Shown: in pieces, positions 28,788 to 37,289 of the stretch | How the letters are laid out: each line of letters opens with the position of its first letter | Numbering within the stretch: position 1 is the stretch's first letter | Made by a program: the position numbers and the translations under genes | Origin: an uncultured Bacteroides sp. | Lineage (GTDB): Bacteria > Bacteroidota > Bacteroidia > Bacteroidales > Bacteroidaceae | DNA length: 64,000 nt | Direction: 5' to 3' | Assembly (NCBI GenBank): GCA_947074195.1 | Contig: CAMTOS010000002.1 | Span: 20,091-84,090 of the forward strand | Notes under the pieces: model-generated | Databases searched by the model: none | Seen by the model: only the letters and a program-made list of their open reading frames with translations | Told to the model about the DNA's origin: nothing

Positions 28788-30122
28788 ATGATGAAAATGA
28801 ACAAAGATATACTGAATGCAGCTCTGAAGAATCTGAAGATTGAAGAGCTGAATCTGATGCAGCAGGCCGCACTCGAAGCTTCGCTCGATGATAATGATGT
28901 AATACTGCTGTCGCCCACCGGCTCGGGTAAGACACTGGCTTTCCTGTTGCCATTACTTTATTATCTTAAACCCGGTAGTCAGGGTGTGCAGGCATTGATT
29001 CTGGTACCTTCGCGCGAACTTGCTTTGCAGATCAATACAGTCTTCAAACAGATGGGTTCTGACCGTAAAAGCTGCTGTTGCTACGGGGGGCATGCCATGG
29101 CAGAAGAGAAAAAGGATTTGCTGCTGAACCATCCCGATGTAGTTATAGGTACACCCGGGCGTATCATAGATCATCTGGATAAAGGTAACCTGAATCCTGA
29201 AACCATACAGACTTTAATTATCGATGAGTTTGATAAATCTCTGGAATTTGGTTTTCACGATGAGATGGCCGAAATCATTCAGCGCTTGCCTAATCTGAAT
29301 CGCCGTATTCTTCTTTCGGCTACTGATGCCGAAGAGATTCCGCAATTTACCGGCCTTGGCAAAGTTACCAAACTGAACTTCCTTACCGAAGATTCTGACC
29401 TATCAGAGCGTCTGACGTTGATGAAAGTCGTGTCGCCCGAAAAAGATAAAATCGATACCTTATATAATCTGCTTTGTTCGGTAGGCAATGAATCTTCTAT
29501 AGTTTTTTGTAATCACCGCGAATCAGTAGACCGTGTTTGCAAATTACTCAGAGAACGCAAACTGGAATGTGACCGTTTTCATGGGGGGATGGAACAGCCT
29601 GATCGCGAACGTGCACTTTATAAATTCAGAAACGGAAGTTCGCATATCCTTATTTCGACTGACCTTGCTGCACGCGGGCTCGACATTCCCGAAGTAGCGC
29701 ATGTGGTTCACTATCATCTGCCTGTAAACCAGGAAGGCTTTACTCACCGCAATGGCCGTACGGCCCGTTGGGATGCCACTGGTACTTCATACTTTATTCT
29801 CAATAATGAAGAAAGAGTGCCCGATTATATTCCGCAGGATATTGAAGAATATGAAATTACTTTCCCGTTACCAAAACCGACGAAATCGAAATGGGTAACA
29901 TTATATATAGGTAAAGGAAAGAAAGATAAGTTAAGTAAAATGGATATAGCCGGATTCCTCTATAAAAAGGGGAAACTCGCTAAAGAGGATGTTGGAAACA
30001 TCGATGTAAAAGAACAATATGCTTTTGTTGCCGTGCGAAGAACGAAGGTGAAGCAACTTCTAACGTTAATTCGTGGCGAAAAGATAAAAGGAATGAAGAC
30101 TATCATAGAAGAGGCTCGATAA
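28788..30122 (+). CDS. DEAD-box helicase with DbpA-type RNA-binding domain, DEFD variant
   Basis: A 444-aa RNA helicase. Motif I is SPTGSGKT (about 44), motif II reads DEFD instead of DEAD (LIIDEFDKSLEFGF, about 146), motif III SAT, and motif VI HRNGRTAR. The C-terminal 75 residues (KWVTLYIGKGKKDKLSKMDIAGFL onwards) look like the DbpA domain that in E. coli DbpA binds 23S rRNA hairpin 92, suggesting a ribosome-assembly role. Three in-frame Met codons occur in the first four positions (28788, 28791, 28797). The -7 box position favours one of the later ones. Confidence 0.88.
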   Translation: MMKMNKDILNAALKNLKIEELNLMQQAALEASLDDNDVILLSPTGSGKTLAFLLPLLYYLKPGSQGVQALILVPSRELALQINTVFKQMGSDRKSCCCYGGHAMAEEKKDLLLNHPDVVIGTPGRIIDHLDKGNLNPETIQTLIIDEFDKSLEFGFHDEMAEIIQRLPNLNRRILLSATDAEEIPQFTGLGKVTKLNFLTEDSDLSERLTLMKVVSPEKDKIDTLYNLLCSVGNESSIVFCNHRESVDRVCKLLRERKLECDRFHGGMEQPDRERALYKFRNGSSHILISTDLAARGLDIPEVAHVVHYHLPVNQEGFTHRNGRTARWDATGTSYFILNNEERVPDYIPQDIEEYEITFPLPKPTKSKWVTLYIGKGKKDKLSKMDIAGFLYKKGKLAKEDVGNIDVKEQYAFVAVRRTKVKQLLTLIRGEKIKGMKTIIEEAR

Positions 30123-30191
30123 GTTCTTACTATTAGTTAAAAATAAGTACCCTTGATTGACTTTTTGACAAAAGCAAGAAAGAGCATGTTT

Positions 30192-30227
30192 ATTTCCATG
30201 TATCATAATGATACATGGAAATCTTTT
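30192..30227 (+). terminator. Perfect 15-bp palindromic hairpin
   Basis: Arms 30192-30206 and 30208-30222 are exactly complementary around a single A, then CTTTTT. It lies 70 bases after the helicase stop and probably terminates that gene. With no loop it would fold with a few terminal bases unpaired, or act as a protein-binding palindrome. Confidence 0.6.
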
Positions 30228-30338
30228 TATATGGGGTTGAGAAGCATTATGTATGACATATAGATATGAAATTAACAATATATAACTATAAATACATCCT
30301 TTAAGCCTTACAGATTCTATAACTTTTATAAAGAAAGA

Positions 30339-30369
30339 TTTGTTTTGAAAGAATTTATCTGTACTTTCG
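30339..30369 (+). promoter_or_regulatory. Promoter of serC
   Basis: TTTG (30339-30342) and TACTTTCG (30362-30369, one mismatch to TAnnTTTG) are separated by 19 bases, the consensus spacing. The ATG follows 54 bases later. Confidence 0.6.
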
Positions 30370-30423
30370 CAAAGTCAAAGACATATAGTAAAGAAAATCG
30401 TTAAATCAAAAACAAACTTCAAA

Positions 30424-31491
30424 ATGAAAAAGCATAATTTCAATGCAGGACCATCTATACTTCCACGCGAAGTAATTGAGGACACAGCGAAGGCTATTTT
30501 AGATTTCAATGGCTCGGGACTTTCACTGATGGAAATTAGCCATCGTGCAAAAGACTTTCAGCCTGTCGTTGATGAGGCTGTTGCCCTTTTCAAGGAACTT
30601 TTAAATATCCCCGAAGGGTATTCCGTTCTTTTCCTGGGAGGTGGCGCGAGTTTGGAATTTTGCATGGTTCCATACAATTTTCTTGAGAAGAAAGCGGCTT
30701 ATCTGAATACTGGTGTATGGGCTAAAAAAGCCATTAAGGAAGCAAAAGCTTTTGGCGAAGTAGTAGAAGTTGCTTCATCTGCTGCCGAAAACTATACTTA
30801 TATTCCTAAAGATTATACTGTACCTGCGGACGCCGATTATTTCCATATTACAAGTAACAACACAATTTATGGAACTGAATTGAAACACGATTTAGAATCA
30901 CCAGTTCCTATGATAGCTGATATGTCTTCTGATATTCTTTCGCGCCCAATCGACATTTCAAAATATATTTGTATCTATGGTGGTGCTCAGAAAAATCTTG
31001 CTCCGGCCGGTGTTACTTTTGTTATTGTAAAAGATGATGCCCTGGGTAAAGTCACACGTCATATCCCTTCAATGCTCGATTATAAAATTCACGTTGATGG
31101 TGGTTCTATGTTCAATACTCCTCCGGTTGTGCCTATCTACACAGCAATGCTTACGCTGCGTTGGGTAAAAGAACAGGGTGGTGTGAAAGAGATGGAACGT
31201 CGCGCTATCGAAAAAGCAGATTTGCTTTATGGTGAGATTGACCGCAACAAACTGTTTGTTGGTACTGCTGCAAAAGAAGACCGTTCACGCATGAACATCT
31301 GTTTTGTAATGGCACCAGAATATAAAGAACTTGAAGCCGACTTCCTGAAATTCGCTACTGAACGTGGCATGATTGGTATCAAAGGTCACCGTTCTGTTGG
31401 AGGCTTCCGTGCATCTTGCTACAATGCTATGTCCAAAGAAAGTGTGCAGGCCTTAGTTGACTGCATGCAGGAGTTCGAAAAATTACATTAA
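30424..31491 (+). CDS. serC: Phosphoserine aminotransferase
   Basis: PLP-dependent class V aminotransferase of 355 aa that converts 3-phosphohydroxypyruvate to phosphoserine (and acts in pyridoxine synthesis in some bacteria). The N-terminus [29 protein letters not shown], and the PLP-lysine region [12 protein letters not shown] (Lys about 190) are diagnostic, and the C-terminal [17 protein letters not shown] matches the family. It is followed by serA and DUF1015, a familiar Bacteroidota grouping. Confidence 0.97.
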   Translation: MKKHNFNAGPSILPREVIEDTAKAILDFNGSGLSLMEISHRAKDFQPVVDEAVALFKELLNIPEGYSVLFLGGGASLEFCMVPYNFLEKKAAYLNTGVWAKKAIKEAKAFGEVVEVASSAAENYTYIPKDYTVPADADYFHITSNNTIYGTELKHDLESPVPMIADMSSDILSRPIDISKYICIYGGAQKNLAPAGVTFVIVKDDALGKVTRHIPSMLDYKIHVDGGSMFNTPPVVPIYTAMLTLRWVKEQGGVKEMERRAIEKADLLYGEIDRNKLFVGTAAKEDRSRMNICFVMAPEYKELEADFLKFATERGMIGIKGHRSVGGFRASCYNAMSKESVQALVDCMQEFEKLH

Positions 31492-31508
31492 TATTACCGA
31501 AAATACAG

Positions 31509-31588
31509 ATACACCATATAGTTATTTTATAAATGCTCTTTTAATAAATGATGCGAACTTAAATATGACTATATGGTGTATTTTTTTA
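31509..31588 (+). terminator. Long-loop hairpin with T-run between serC and serA
   Basis: Exact 14-bp arms (31509-31522 and 31568-31581) separate a 45-base AT-rich loop and are followed by TTTTTTT. It looks like an intrinsic terminator or a partial attenuator within the serine operon. Confidence 0.6.
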
Positions 31589-31612
31589 TAACCCACATTT
31601 AAACAATAACTT

Positions 31613-32533
31613 ATGAAAGTACTTTTGGCTACAGAGAAACCATTCGCGAAAGTTGCCGTAGATGATATTCGCAACGTGATTGAATCTGCAGGTTATGAAT
31701 TGATTTTATTAGAGAAATATACTGATAAAGCTCAGTTGCTCGAAGCTGTGAAAGATGTAAATGCAATTATCATTCGTAGTGATATCATAGACAAAGAAGT
31801 TCTTGATGCTGCTAAAGAATTGAAAATCGTAGTACGCGCCGGAGCAGGTTATGATAATGTGGATCTTGAAGCTGCAACTGAACACGGTGTTTGTGTGATG
31901 AATACTCCCGGTCAGAATTCGAATGCAGTTGCCGAACTCGTTTTCGGTATGTTCGTTTATGCGGTACGTAACTTCTTCAACGGTACTTCGGGTACAGAAT
32001 TGAAGGGTAAGAAACTGGGTATCCATGCTTATGGTAACGTTGGCCGCAATGTGGCACGTATCGCCAGAGGCTTTGAAATGGAAGTATATGCATACGATGC
32101 TTTCTGTCCTAAAGAAGTAATGGAAGCAGATGGTATTAAAGTGGTAGGTTCAGCTAAAGAACTTTACGAAGTTTGTCCGCTGGTTTCTTTGCACTTGCCT
32201 GCAACTGCTGAAACCAAAGGTTCTATCAACTACGATTTGCTGAAAGATATGCCTAAAGGTGCGGTATTGGTAAATACTGCCCGCAAAGAAGTGATCAACG
32301 AAGATGAGCTGATCAAACTGATGGATGAGCGCAATGATTTCAAATATATTACTGATATCATGCCTGCCGCACACCGTAAATTCGTGGAACTTTTCCCGAC
32401 ACGCTACTTTAGCACTCCTAAGAAAATGGGTGCACAAACTTCAGAAGCCAATATTAATGCAGGTATTGCTGCAGCCGAACAAATTGTTGGTTTCTTCAAA
32501 GAAGGTTGCGAGAAATTCCGCGTGAATAAATAA
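31613..32533 (+). CDS. serA: Short-form 3-phosphoglycerate dehydrogenase
   Basis: NAD-dependent D-2-hydroxyacid dehydrogenase of 306 aa without an ACT or regulatory domain; first step of serine synthesis. The substrate region VVRAGAGYDNVDLEAA, the nucleotide-binding GKKLGIHAYGNVG (about 131-143) and the catalytic Arg in NTARKEVINE are present. The usual catalytic His of TPHxG is Lys here (STPKKMGAQTSEAN, about 269). This Lys variant is, as I recall, also seen in the short Bacteroides/Entamoeba-type enzymes. Context with serC supports the assignment. Confidence 0.9.
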   Translation: MKVLLATEKPFAKVAVDDIRNVIESAGYELILLEKYTDKAQLLEAVKDVNAIIIRSDIIDKEVLDAAKELKIVVRAGAGYDNVDLEAATEHGVCVMNTPGQNSNAVAELVFGMFVYAVRNFFNGTSGTELKGKKLGIHAYGNVGRNVARIARGFEMEVYAYDAFCPKEVMEADGIKVVGSAKELYEVCPLVSLHLPATAETKGSINYDLLKDMPKGAVLVNTARKEVINEDELIKLMDERNDFKYITDIMPAAHRKFVELFPTRYFSTPKKMGAQTSEANINAGIAAAEQIVGFFKEGCEKFRVNK

Positions 32534-32546
32534 ACGGATTTTATCA

Positions 32547-32738
32547 ATGAATAAGAAGAAAAGATTTCCTCTGGAATCAATAGCTTTGCTTGCCGGAGGA
32601 ATCTTCTTAATGATTCTCGATGCCTGTAAAGAATATTTCTGGCACTGGGTATTTCCTTCCTTAGCCATACTCTACATCATAGCTGTTCTTGCTTTGATGG
32701 TAGTTGTATTGCGCAGAAAAATCAAGAAAAAGACTTAA
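32547..32738 (+). CDS. Small two-helix membrane protein
   Basis: A 63-aa protein with two predicted membrane helices (SIALLAGGIFLMILDA and LAILYIIAVLALMVVV) and basic ends (MNKKKR and RRKIKKK). It sits 13 bp after serA and just before the DUF1015 gene in the same transcript. I do not recognise a family. Coding is supported by its location, hydrophobic pattern and lack of overlap with the real DUF1015 start. Confidence 0.6.
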   Translation: MNKKKRFPLESIALLAGGIFLMILDACKEYFWHWVFPSLAILYIIAVLALMVVVLRRKIKKKT

Positions 32739-32763
32739 AACAATATCAAAACACAATAGAATT

Positions 32764-34011
32764 ATGGCTGTAATTAAACCCTTTAAAGGAATTCGACCTC
32801 CTCAGGAGTTAGTTGAGCAAGTTGCTTCTCGTCCTTATGATGTACTAAATTCGGCTGAAGCCCGTGAGGAAGCAGCAGGAAATGAGAAGTCTCTTTACCA
32901 TATCATTAAACCCGAAATTGACTTTCCTGCAGGTACCGATGAACACGATGAATGTGTTTATCAGAAAGCCGCCGAAAACTTCAAAAAGTTTATGGATAAG
33001 GGCTGGTTGGTACAAGATCAGAAAGATAGTTATTACATCTATGCGCAAACCATGAACGGTAAAACGCAATATGGTTTGGTTGTCGGCGCTTATGTTCCCG
33101 ATTATATGAATGGGGTCATTAAGAAGCACGAACTTACACGCAGAGATAAGGAAGAAGACCGCATGAAGCATGTTCGTGTAACCGATGCAAATATCGAACC
33201 GGTGTTCTTTGCTTATCCGGATGATGCTGTGCTTGACGAGATTGTAAAGAAATATACGGCACAAAAGCCGGTTTATGACTTTGTGGCTCCGGGCGATGGC
33301 TTCGAACATAGTTTCTGGGTTATCGATAACGATGCCGATATAGCAACAATTACAGCTGAATTCGCAAAGATGCCGGCACTCTATATTGCCGATGGTCACC
33401 ACCGCTCAGCTGCTGCGGCACTGGTTGGGGCTGAAAAGGCGAAACAAAATCCTGATCATAAGGGTGATGAAGAATATAACTACTTCATGGCAGTTTGTTT
33501 CCCTGCAAATCAGCTTACGATTATCGACTATAATCGTGTGGTGAAAGACTTGAATGGCCTGACTCCTGAGGAGTTTTTGAAAGCGCTGAAACACAATTTC
33601 ATCGTGGAAGAAAAAGGTAAAGAAGTCTATAAGCCTGATACATTGCATAATTTTGGTCTCTATCTGGATGGTAAATGGTATAGCCTGACAGCTAAGCCCG
33701 GTACTTACAAAGATGAAGATCCGATTGGTGTTCTTGATGTAACCATCTCGTCTAACCTGATTCTGCATGATATTCTGGGAATTAAAGATCTTCGTTCAGA
33801 TAAGCGCATCGACTTCGTAGGCGGTATTCGTGGTTTAGAAGAATTAAGCAAAAGAGTGGATAGTGGCGAAATGGCTATGGCACTGGCATTATATCCGGTT
33901 TCAATGAAACAACTGATGGATATTGCCGATACCGACAATATTATGCCACCAAAAACTACCTGGTTCGAACCTAAACTACGTTCGGGACTGGTGATTCATT
34001 CTTTAGACTGA
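32764..34011 (+). CDS. DUF1015 family protein
   Basis: A 415-aa soluble protein of the DUF1015 family, regularly found next to serA/serC in Bacteroidota. Conserved stretches include IKPFKGIRPPQELVEQVASRPYDV at the start (20 residues of which define it), the YADGHHR-like IADGHHRSAAA motif (about 211) and RHEL-type KKHELTRRDKEEDR. I chose the ATG at 32764 because the family N-terminus starts there and an upstream start would overlap the small membrane gene. Its biochemical role is not established; a link to serine metabolism is inferred from context. Confidence 0.88.
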   Translation: MAVIKPFKGIRPPQELVEQVASRPYDVLNSAEAREEAAGNEKSLYHIIKPEIDFPAGTDEHDECVYQKAAENFKKFMDKGWLVQDQKDSYYIYAQTMNGKTQYGLVVGAYVPDYMNGVIKKHELTRRDKEEDRMKHVRVTDANIEPVFFAYPDDAVLDEIVKKYTAQKPVYDFVAPGDGFEHSFWVIDNDADIATITAEFAKMPALYIADGHHRSAAAALVGAEKAKQNPDHKGDEEYNYFMAVCFPANQLTIIDYNRVVKDLNGLTPEEFLKALKHNFIVEEKGKEVYKPDTLHNFGLYLDGKWYSLTAKPGTYKDEDPIGVLDVTISSNLILHDILGIKDLRSDKRIDFVGGIRGLEELSKRVDSGEMAMALALYPVSMKQLMDIADTDNIMPPKTTWFEPKLRSGLVIHSLD

Positions 34012-34121
34012 TTAAAATTTAACAAACATCTATAATGCGGCTCTTTCTTTTTTAAAGAATTGGCCGCATTTATTATTTTTGTAGAATCAATTCGAATAAA
34101 ACTAAATAAAATATACTGATT

Positions 34122-34523
34122 ATGGGAAAAAAGAAGGATTACAGATTGCTGAATAAAGAACTCATGCTTAAGATTTGTAAAGAAGAAGATTCTCATCCGT
34201 TGCCAAATAAGATCTGGTACAAAGTTATCGAGAAAGGTACGGGCACTGCACATCCTGCACCAAACAGTCTGGTGATGGTCTATTACAAAGGCACTTTGGT
34301 CGATGGCAAAGAATTCGATAGCAATATGGCCAATTCTTACCCCGAAGCATTTCGTTTGAAAGACCTGATTGAAGGCTGGCAAATTGCTCTGATGCATATG
34401 GTTGCAGGTGATCACTGGATGGTTTATATCCCTGCTGATATGGGTTACGGCAACAAAAACAGCGGTCCGATTCCGGGTAATTCTACACTGATTTTCGAAA
34501 TTAAACTTGAAGGCATTGCCTGA
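34122..34523 (+). CDS. FKBP-type peptidyl-prolyl isomerase
   Basis: A 133-aa FKBP domain protein without a signal peptide. Visible are PNSLVMVYYKGTLVDGKEFDS (about 45), GWQIALMHMVAGDHWMVYIP and the DMGYGNKNSG loop and FEIKL strand, the standard FKBP order. It catalyses proline isomerisation or serves as a chaperone in the cytoplasm. It follows DUF1015 by 110 bp and ends before a terminator. Confidence 0.92.
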   Translation: MGKKKDYRLLNKELMLKICKEEDSHPLPNKIWYKVIEKGTGTAHPAPNSLVMVYYKGTLVDGKEFDSNMANSYPEAFRLKDLIEGWQIALMHMVAGDHWMVYIPADMGYGNKNSGPIPGNSTLIFEIKLEGIA

Positions 34524-34539
34524 TAAGTTATAAATATTC

Positions 34540-34580
34540 AACCATCCTACGCGGTTTTCTAATCGCAGGATGGTTTTTTC
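34540..34580 (+). terminator. Terminator after the FKBP gene
   Basis: Stem AACCATCCT ... AGGATGGTT (34540-34575, one internal mismatch) followed by TTTTC. Confidence 0.8.
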
Positions 34581-34615
34581 TTTCCTCTCATTTTCCCTGT
34601 CGTATCAAAATATTC

Positions 34616-34623
34616 TATCTTTG
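34616..34623 (+). promoter_or_regulatory. -7 box directly before the YigZ-type gene
   Basis: TATCTTTG matches TAnnTTTG and ends five bases before the ATG, implying a leaderless or near-leaderless transcript. Confidence 0.6.
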
Positions 34624-34628
34624 CATCT

Positions 34629-35240
34629 ATGAGCGAAGATACTTATAAAACGATTACCGATCTGTCCGAAGCTATTTACACCGAAAAGCGAAGCAAATTT
34701 ATTGCCATCGCTCTTCCGGTTCGTACGCTCGATGAGATTAAAACTCATCTGGAATTTTATCAGAAAAAATATTACGATGCACGCCATGTGTGCTATGCCT
34801 ATATGCTGGGCCCCGAGCGCAAAGACTTCCGTGCCAACGATAATGGCGAACCCTCCGGAACGGCAGGTAAACCCATTCTTGGTCAGATTCTTTCTCACGA
34901 ACTTACTGATATTCTTGTTGTGGTTGTCCGTTATTTTGGAGGTATCAAACTGGGCACCAGTGGGCTCATTGTGGCTTATCGCGAAGCGGCAGCCGAAGCT
35001 ATCAACGATGCTACGATTATCGAAAAGACAGTCGATCAGGAAGTTACCGTGCTCTTCGAATATCCTTTTATGAACAGCGTCATGCGTATTGTAAAAGAAG
35101 AAGAGCCCGAAATTGTATCACAAAGCTACGATATGGACTGTAGTATGACGCTGCGCATTCGCAGTTCGCTGATGTCAAAACTCCGTGCACGATTAGAGAA
35201 AGTAGAGACTTTGCGATTCGAAGATTCAGAAGAATCGTAA
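34629..35240 (+). CDS. YigZ/IMPACT family protein
   Basis: A 203-aa member of the YigZ (Impact N-terminal) family. Diagnostic are KRSKFIAIALPV, DARHVCYAYMLGPE (about 50), the DNGEPSGTAGKPILG motif (about 75) and VVVVRYFGGIKLGTSGL. The C-terminal part resembles the EF-G-like DUF1949 domain. The molecular role of bacterial YigZ proteins is not settled. Single gene with its own promoter. Confidence 0.92.
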   Translation: MSEDTYKTITDLSEAIYTEKRSKFIAIALPVRTLDEIKTHLEFYQKKYYDARHVCYAYMLGPERKDFRANDNGEPSGTAGKPILGQILSHELTDILVVVVRYFGGIKLGTSGLIVAYREAAAEAINDATIIEKTVDQEVTVLFEYPFMNSVMRIVKEEEPEIVSQSYDMDCSMTLRIRSSLMSKLRARLEKVETLRFEDSEES

Positions 35241-35315
35241 TAGGGTATGCAACTTCAGGCATGTTTTATTGTTATATTTTTATTCAATCCTTTTTAAAAA
35301 TAAAATCCTTTATAT

Positions 35316-36404
35316 ATGGCTTTTGAAGCAACAAAGAAAGAGTGGGGCGAAATCTACGCCTTTTTCCGTATTCTGGCCGATGGCAGCGTAACAATGGGTA
35401 CGCCCGATTTGAAAGATGCCGGCGAAACCGTATGGCCTGTGGCATACATTCTTCGTGAAGAGCACGATGGCGAACGCCGTTATTACATAGAAGAAAATGT
35501 GGTACGCATCGTTTCCGAGCAGGGTGAAAAAACTGTGGAACGTGAAGATTTTGATGCAGTGGCTGCTATCATACTTCGTGCCATAAAAGAAGCCGAAACC
35601 AATGATGTAAATTCACCCGAAGGGGTTGAGGAGTTTCTGGATAATCTGGCTATCTTCGATCTGGAAGCCAAAACACAGGATCGTACCGATTTCTCTATTG
35701 CTTTCTGGCATGCCAATGTGCCGGTATCGGGTTTTGTGGTTCGTTCTCGTTTGGGTACAATGACTCCACTGCTTGATGGTGGCCGAAGCGCTAATCTGAA
35801 GTTCGAGCAAACCGGCGTGAAATTTTCTTCGCCTACGGTAAATAAAGTCAATGCCACTCCCGAAACTACTCACGAAGTGGCCGAGCGTATGGAGATGATT
35901 CAGCGCTTAGGCGGTGTTTTGCGTTATTCGGATGTTGCTGACAGAGTTTTCCGTTGTAATCTTCTGATGATCGACTTACACTTCCCGCGTATGCTGGCCG
36001 AAATGCTTCGCATCATGCACCTCGATGGTATTACTCGCATCAGTGAGCTTACAGAAATGATGAAGCAGGTAAATCCACTCAAGATAAAAGATGAGCTCAT
36101 CAATAAACATGGTTATTATGAGTTTAAAATGAAGCAATTTCTCATGGCGCTGGCTATGGGAATGCGTCCGGCAAAGATTTATAACGGCACCGATTCTGCA
36201 GTAGAAGGTATGCTTCTTATTGATGGAAAGGGTAAGGTATATGGCTTTCATAAAAATCTGCGTACTGAATTCGAAGAATTCTTATTGAAGAATACGCGCT
36301 TTGAAATTGGTGCTCTCGAAAAAGATAAATACGGATTCCTCGAACGTGAAAACGGGGTCTATTACTTTAAACTGAATGCAAAAATCGGATTTGTTAAACG
36401 ATAA
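35316..36404 (+). CDS. HpaII restriction endonuclease-like protein, no methyltransferase partner
   Basis: A 362-aa protein that I match by eye to the HpaII endonuclease family (CCGG cutters). The N-terminal EWGEIYAFFRILADG resembles the family's EWSELYxxxKLL start, VWPVAYILREE resembles its xxPIxKIxRDE, and GFVVRSRLGTMTPLLDGG (about 146) resembles FSIKSxLGxxxTLLNAS. In that last motif the family Lys is Arg here, so catalysis may be altered or lost. No DNA methyltransferase is nearby. The next gene, a nitroreductase, starts 15 bp later. The match is from memory and needs a profile search. An uncharacterised Bacteroidota protein is the alternative. Confidence 0.55.
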   Translation: MAFEATKKEWGEIYAFFRILADGSVTMGTPDLKDAGETVWPVAYILREEHDGERRYYIEENVVRIVSEQGEKTVEREDFDAVAAIILRAIKEAETNDVNSPEGVEEFLDNLAIFDLEAKTQDRTDFSIAFWHANVPVSGFVVRSRLGTMTPLLDGGRSANLKFEQTGVKFSSPTVNKVNATPETTHEVAERMEMIQRLGGVLRYSDVADRVFRCNLLMIDLHFPRMLAEMLRIMHLDGITRISELTEMMKQVNPLKIKDELINKHGYYEFKMKQFLMALAMGMRPAKIYNGTDSAVEGMLLIDGKGKVYGFHKNLRTEFEEFLLKNTRFEIGALEKDKYGFLERENGVYYFKLNAKIGFVKR

Positions 36405-36419
36405 AACCATAAATCAACA

Positions 36420-36986
36420 ATGAACAATATAATTCTTCAGACTATAAAAAAACGTCGTAGTACAAGGGTATATACCCAACAACCTCTTGGCGAAACAGAA
36501 CTTAAACAGATTCTCGAAGCTGGCGTTTATGCGCCTTCGGGCATGAATTACCAAACCTGGCATTTCACGGCTATTATTAGCGGAGAGAAATTGCACAAAC
36601 TCAATGAGCTGATAAGAAAGGCTTTTGCAAAGAGTGAAGAAAAGAAATTGCAGGAACGTGGAAATAACCCGGATTACTGTTGCTATTATCATGCACCGGC
36701 ATTGGTGATTGTATCTAACGAACCTACACAATGGTGGGCGCCAATGGATTGTGCCTGTGCTATAGAGAATATGTTTCTGGCCGCTACTTCTTTAGGAGTT
36801 GCATCTTGCTGGATTAATCAGTTGGGGCAAACCTGCGATGACGAAGAGGTCCGTAATTACATTACCAGTCTGGGTATACCTGCAAATCATAAGGTATATG
36901 GCTGTGTAGCATTGGGATATGCTGATGAAACTGTATCTCCAAAAGAAAAAATACTCAAGGATGATACCATCAATATTGTTCGTTAA
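36420..36986 (+). CDS. Nitroreductase family protein
   Basis: FMN-dependent oxidoreductase of 188 aa. The N-terminal KKRRSTRVYTQQPLGE and GVYAPSGMNYQTWHF bind FMN in this family; AIENMFLAATSLGVASCWI and CVALGYADE complete it. The natural substrate is unknown. It follows the HpaII-like gene closely and precedes a strong terminator, marking the left edge of the nif region. Confidence 0.9.
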   Translation: MNNIILQTIKKRRSTRVYTQQPLGETELKQILEAGVYAPSGMNYQTWHFTAIISGEKLHKLNELIRKAFAKSEEKKLQERGNNPDYCCYYHAPALVIVSNEPTQWWAPMDCACAIENMFLAATSLGVASCWINQLGQTCDDEEVRNYITSLGIPANHKVYGCVALGYADETVSPKEKILKDDTINIVR

Positions 36987-37042
36987 TTAACCGTTTACTG
37001 GCTAGCCTTTGACAGTCTCTTGTCAAGCCTTTGCCAACATGC

Positions 37043-37087
37043 AGGGAAACCTTTGCCAACAAGCTGGCAAAGGTTTCCCTGTTTTTA
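37043..37087 (+). terminator. Perfect 17-bp hairpin terminator
   Basis: Arms 37043-37059 and 37066-37082 are fully complementary around a six-base loop, then TTTTT. It is unusually long and GC-rich for this window and ends the nitroreductase transcript. Confidence 0.85.
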
Positions 37088-37163
37088 GTAAAATATTTGT
37101 CAGAAACATGCTGCTTTCTGAGTTCGACATAAGTGTATTTATCCTTCGAAAAGCGTATATAGC

Positions 37164-37177
37164 CTACATTTATGTAG
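37164..37177. promoter_or_regulatory. nif-island palindrome, site 1 (before the molbindin gene)
   Basis: CTACATTTATGTAG, 12 of 14 matches to the island consensus TTACATTTATGTAA, flanked by C and G that extend the symmetry to 16 bp. It lies about 200 bp upstream of the di-Mop gene. Confidence 0.6.
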
Positions 37178-37281
37178 GATTAAATATATCTTCATTATTT
37201 CACTTCTATGATTAAAAATAAATAACACATCTGCCCCGAATATATCCTCTTTTGGTTATGAAGATTTCTTTGTAAAATAAA

Positions 37282-37289
37282 TAAATTTG
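37282..37289 (+). promoter_or_regulatory. -7 box candidate for the molbindin gene
   Basis: TAAATTTG matches TAnnTTTG, 85 bases upstream of the ATG. No properly spaced -33 TTTG is visible, so the promoter may depend on an activator. Confidence 0.4.

Larger units (their letters stand above)
30123..30423. other. Intergenic region with palindrome and serC promoter
   Basis: Three hundred AT-rich bases. It contains the palindrome at 30192-30222 and the promoter at 30339-30369. I see no reading frame or RNA gene. Confidence 0.5.
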
